A DNA stretch of 8,030 nt from JARFQH01 sp041299015 (lineage in GTDB: Bacteria > Desulfobacterota > Desulfobacteria > Desulfobacterales > SG8-13): NCBI GenBank assembly GCA_041299015.1, contig JBFYWB010000134.1, positions 1 through 8,030 of the forward strand, in the 5' to 3' direction. Positions within the stretch are counted from its first letter, which is position 1. Each line of letters begins with the position of its first letter. Both the position numbers and the translations under genes were made by a program. Shown piece after piece: positions 5,477-8,030 of this stretch. A model generated the notes under the pieces. The model worked only from the letters and a program-made list of their open reading frames with translations. It did no database searches and was not told where the DNA came from.

Positions 5477-6111
5477 TACGGCGCTGCCGTTCCCGGAAAG
5501 ACGGCGCCGGCGGTCGATTGTTTGATTCCCCTGGCGAGATAGCGCCCCGGTGCATCGATGATGTCACAGTTCGAAAGCCCCGCCGCCTCGAGCCAGATCT
5601 TCATGCGGCTGTCGCTCGGCAGTACGTGACTCGCAACGGCCGAATGGGCGCCATGGTGATCCGCCAGCTCCTGCCGGCTCATGAGGTGGGCGATAACGAC
5701 CACCGCGCCCTCGGCCGCCACCCGGACCATCTCGGCTAAAGCCGGGACCGGCCGCTGAAAATGAGGGAAGGCGGCGAAGCAGATGACGTTGTCGAAGACA
5801 CCGTCCCTGAATGGGATATGATGCACATCGGCCTTCAGGACCAGATCGCCCGGCCCAAGGGGCTTTCTTCCGGCCTCGCGGGCCATCGGCAAGGAAAGGT
5901 CGAAGGCACAAACCCGCCCGGAATCACCCACGCCTTTTCTGATATAAGGAAGCAGGACACCGGGCCCGGTGCCAATGTCGAGGACCCGGGCCTCGGAGGC
6001 CAGACGGAACTCGGGAATCAGGTCAACCAGTCGCGCCCGTACGTCTTCCGGATAACAGGATTCTTCCCAACCGGCGGCCTTGCTGTCGAAAAAATCTGAG
6101 GTTGTTCCCAT
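5476..6111 (-). CDS. Class I SAM-dependent methyltransferase (UbiE/Methyltransf_11-like)
   Basis: The 211-residue protein begins GTTSDFFDSKAAGWEE and has motif I VLDIGTGPGVL at residues 43-53. The acidic residue after strand 2 is Asp71 (VCAFDLS), followed by ADVHHIPF (94-101), FDNVICFAAFPHF (106-118) and a late strand VVVIAHLMSR. It then carries LADHHGAHSAVASHVLP (149-165), an insert rich in histidine that may contribute to substrate or metal binding. The substrate is unknown. An AGGGAA ribosome binding site precedes the ATG; the start lies 18 bases after the receptor stop, so the two genes are surely one transcript. Its place between a TonB receptor and an FmdE gene suggests it acts on the imported metal complex or its chelator, which is inference. 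The last residues (AGAVFPGTAAP) look like an unstructured tail. Confidence 0.87.
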   Translation of the reverse strand: MGTTSDFFDSKAAGWEESCYPEDVRARLVDLIPEFRLASEARVLDIGTGPGVLLPYIRKGVGDSGRVCAFDLSLPMAREAGRKPLGPGDLVLKADVHHIPFRDGVFDNVICFAAFPHFQRPVPALAEMVRVAAEGAVVVIAHLMSRQELADHHGAHSAVASHVLPSDSRMKIWLEAAGLSNCDIIDAPGRYLARGIKQSTAGAVFPGTAAP

Positions 6112-6129
6112 GGTCGGATTCCCTGCGGT

Positions 6130-8030
6130 TTAAAACACGAAACTGACTCCAAGCATCCCGTTGATCCCGGGCATGGGATAGCCGGGGAGATACTCGTAGT
6201 CGGCGTCGGTCAGGTTCTCGCCGGCAATGAAAATCTCTCCGTCCAGATCCCAGGCATTGATCGTGAACAGGTAGCCGAGCTTGCCGTTGAAGAGGAAGTA
6301 GCTGTCCACCGTGTCCGGATTCTCGGCCCCGCTGCGGCGGGCCTGTTCGCCCACGAACACATCGTCCACGTATTCACAGTCGAGCCGAAGTTTGAAGGCT
6401 TTAAGAAAACGCCAGACCATTCCGGCACTGAGCGTCGTATCGGGTGCATAGGGCAGGTCTTTCGGTTCGGTGTCCAGAAACGTGACACCTGCGAAAAGCG
6501 AGAGATCTTTGGTGGGGTAGAGGCTGAGAGTGGCCTCGAGGCCCTTGATGCGGTAGTCCGCGATGTTGTCGAAAACCGGCGGCGGCGGTGGCGGCGGCAC
6601 GATGACGTAACGGTCTTTGCCGTCATCGTAGAACGCGGTCACGTCGGCGACGGCCAGCGAGCCGAAACGATGGCGAATGCCCACCTCGTAATGGTCCACC
6701 TTTTCGGCGCGCAGGTTCTGCCAGCTCTTTCCCAGGGGCGGGATGATTTTCTCGGAGAGGACCACCACCTCGAGACCGGGGTAGATCACTCCGCGGGAGT
6801 AGGCGGCATGGAGTTCGGTCTCCCGGTAACCCAGGATAAAACCGGCGTGGGGCGCCCACTCTTCATCGAAGTCGCTGTTGTCATAGTAACGCACGCCGGC
6901 CGATGGAATGGCGTAGAAGCAGTCCTTATGACCGAACTGCTGGCTCAGGGCCGTATAGGGCGAAAAGATGGTAAAGTCATGTCCGTCCCAGCGGTCCTTG
7001 GTCCCGTTGCTGAACTCCTGATCGTAGTCGCCTTCGGTGGTGTCCCAGTCCAGTCCCAGGACCAGTTCGCCTCCTTCCCAGGGCCGCAGCGCCTCCCTGG
7101 CCTTCAGGCCGTAGAACCGAAAATCGTTGAAGAGGTCTTCCCGCACGTCGGGGTTGCCCGTGGGCTGGTTCAACCAGTCCCCTTCGCCTTCGTTCCAGTA
7201 GAACTTGACGTGACCCTCGGCGCTGTCGTAGCGGTTTGCAATGGTGGCCACCGTCATCGTGGTGCGCGTCTCGTAACGGCCTTCTCTCTCGGCGGGATCG
7301 GCATCGACCCGGCCGGGGTCATCGGCATAGTTGTCGTTCCAAAGACCGAAAACGGAAAGATCCCAATTGTCCGTCAGCCGGTAGCCGGCGCGGCCGTAAA
7401 GATTTTTCAGTTCACCATCGGCGTTGTCCCGGTGCCCGTCGGACGACCGGTAACCGCCACCCAGATAATAATCGAAACGATCCTGTTTGCCGCCGTGTTC
7501 GGCGGTGCCCACCACCGTGCTGTAACTGCCGCCGGCCGCTTCGCCCTTGGTGAGGAAACCATCCGTGGTCTTGCGCTTGGGGACGATATTGATCACTCCG
7601 TAGGCGTTGCCGAACACATGGGGCTGAGGGCTTTTGTAAACCTCGATCGTGTGGGCCGGATCGATGGTCATCAGGTCCAGCAGGGGATGGTTCCACACGC
7701 TCATGTACATGGGAACGCCGTCCACCAGCGTCTTGATTTCGGCGCCGGGCCGGCTCGAACCGAAACCGCGGATAAAAACCGCCCCGCCGGTGGCCCCGCC
7801 GAATGAGCCGACCGGGTTGTAGCGCGAGATATTGACTCCCGGCGTCCGCCGCAGGGCCGTGCCCAGATCCTGGGCGTTGAGATCGTTGATCTGGGATTCG
7901 GTGACCGTGGTCTTCTGGCCGGCAAAACGGTCAACCTGGTTGCCTTCGATGATAGGTGTCGCTACTACGGTCATGTCCTCCAGACGGGCCGCTTGCCCGC
8001 TTTCCTCTGCCGTTGCCGGCGAATGGGCGA
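6130..8030 (-). CDS. TonB-dependent outer-membrane receptor (5' partial)
   Basis: The frame is open to the right edge, so the start and signal peptide are outside; ATG at 7974 is internal. The edge text AHSPATAEESGQAARLED looks like the end of a signal peptide and the mature N-terminus. It is followed by a TonB-box-like MTVVATP. A plug domain follows (LNAQDLGTALRRTPGV, FIRGFGSSRPGAEIKTLVDG, then DPAHTIEVYKSPQPHVFGN and GVINIVPKR). The remaining roughly 500 residues are a 22-strand-type barrel of alternating aromatic strands, ending in GVSFVF with the C-terminal Phe typical of outer-membrane proteins. A run of seven prolines (6577-6597) lies in a presumed extracellular loop. Size, plug and barrel fit receptors for siderophores, cobalamin or metal chelates. 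The ligand is unknown; nickel or cobalt complexes are suggested by downstream CooT and DmeF only. Confidence 0.93.
   Translation of the reverse strand, partial: AHSPATAEESGQAARLEDMTVVATPIIEGNQVDRFAGQKTTVTESQINDLNAQDLGTALRRTPGVNISRYNPVGSFGGATGGAVFIRGFGSSRPGAEIKTLVDGVPMYMSVWNHPLLDLMTIDPAHTIEVYKSPQPHVFGNAYGVINIVPKRKTTDGFLTKGEAAGGSYSTVVGTAEHGGKQDRFDYYLGGGYRSSDGHRDNADGELKNLYGRAGYRLTDNWDLSVFGLWNDNYADDPGRVDADPAEREGRYETRTTMTVATIANRYDSAEGHVKFYWNEGEGDWLNQPTGNPDVREDLFNDFRFYGLKAREALRPWEGGELVLGLDWDTTEGDYDQEFSNGTKDRWDGHDFTIFSPYTALSQQFGHKDCFYAIPSAGVRYYDNSDFDEEWAPHAGFILGYRETELHAAYSRGVIYPGLEVVVLSEKIIPPLGKSWQNLRAEKVDHYEVGIRHRFGSLAVADVTAFYDDGKDRYVIVPPPPPPPVFDNIADYRIKGLEATLSLYPTKDLSLFAGVTFLDTEPKDLPYAPDTTLSAGMVWRFLKAFKLRLDCEYVDDVFVGEQARRSGAENPDTVDSYFLFNGKLGYLFTINAWDLDGEIFIAGENLTDADYEYLPGYPMPGINGMLGVSFVF
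6577..6597 (-). repeat. Proline-codon triplet repeat within the TonB receptor
   Basis: Seven successive proline codons, six CCG and one CCA, read on the minus strand between VIV and VFDN. The trinucleotide tract could expand or contract by slippage without breaking the frame, changing the length of a presumed surface loop. Confidence 0.8.

Noticed and set aside
5283..5567. Minus-strand frame of 94 codons across the methyltransferase end and the spacer
   Set aside because: It overlaps the methyltransferase in another frame, is Arg/Ser-rich and competes with the better-placed coupled ORF at 5294-5476.
6670..7806. Plus-strand open frame of 378 codons opposite the TonB receptor gene
   Set aside because: It lies wholly antisense to a well-supported receptor, has no domain I recognise and is the expected shadow of a high-GC gene.

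Overview
The window reads as Desulfobacterota (delta-proteobacterial, sulfate-reducer-like) DNA of moderately high GC. This is inferred from gene content: an FmdE-family protein beside a TonB-dependent receptor, a CooT-type nickel-binding protein and a DmeF-type cation exporter. No rRNA or other marker gene fixes the taxon.

Left part (1-2564). An OmpA-like envelope protein cut by the window edge (2-754, +) meets, tail to tail, a decayed fragment of an M16 zinc peptidase (735-1007, -). Next come two type II toxin genes placed head to head: yoeB on the minus strand (1198-1452) and a mazF/pemK toxin on the plus strand (1576-1992). Only stubs of their antitoxins survive. The yefM 3' part (about 1449-1556) and the last codons of a mazE-like gene (about 1559-1588) abut each other. 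This suggests that one deletion removed both antitoxin N-terminal halves and the shared divergent promoter region. From 1993 to 2564 I find no recognisable gene, only one possible 45-residue ORF and some inverted repeats.

Right part (2565-8030). All genes are on the minus strand, closely spaced and mostly with good ribosome binding sites. In transcription order they are: a TonB-dependent outer-membrane receptor (5' end off the window), a SAM methyltransferase, a small ORF interrupted by an in-frame TGA, an FmdE-family gene broken by a frameshift or deletion, a 66-residue helical protein, a CooT-family nickel-binding protein, a second SAM methyltransferase, and a DmeF-like cation diffusion facilitator. 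Taken together they look like a transition-metal (probably nickel or cobalt) locus covering outer-membrane uptake, cytoplasmic metal binding and efflux. The substrate is inferred from CooT and DmeF, not shown by the receptor.

The points most worth checking are the double antitoxin truncation, the TGA-interrupted small ORF (selenoprotein candidate or nonsense mutation), the broken fmdE, and the receptor-methyltransferase-FmdE-CooT-DmeF combination as a metal-handling module.
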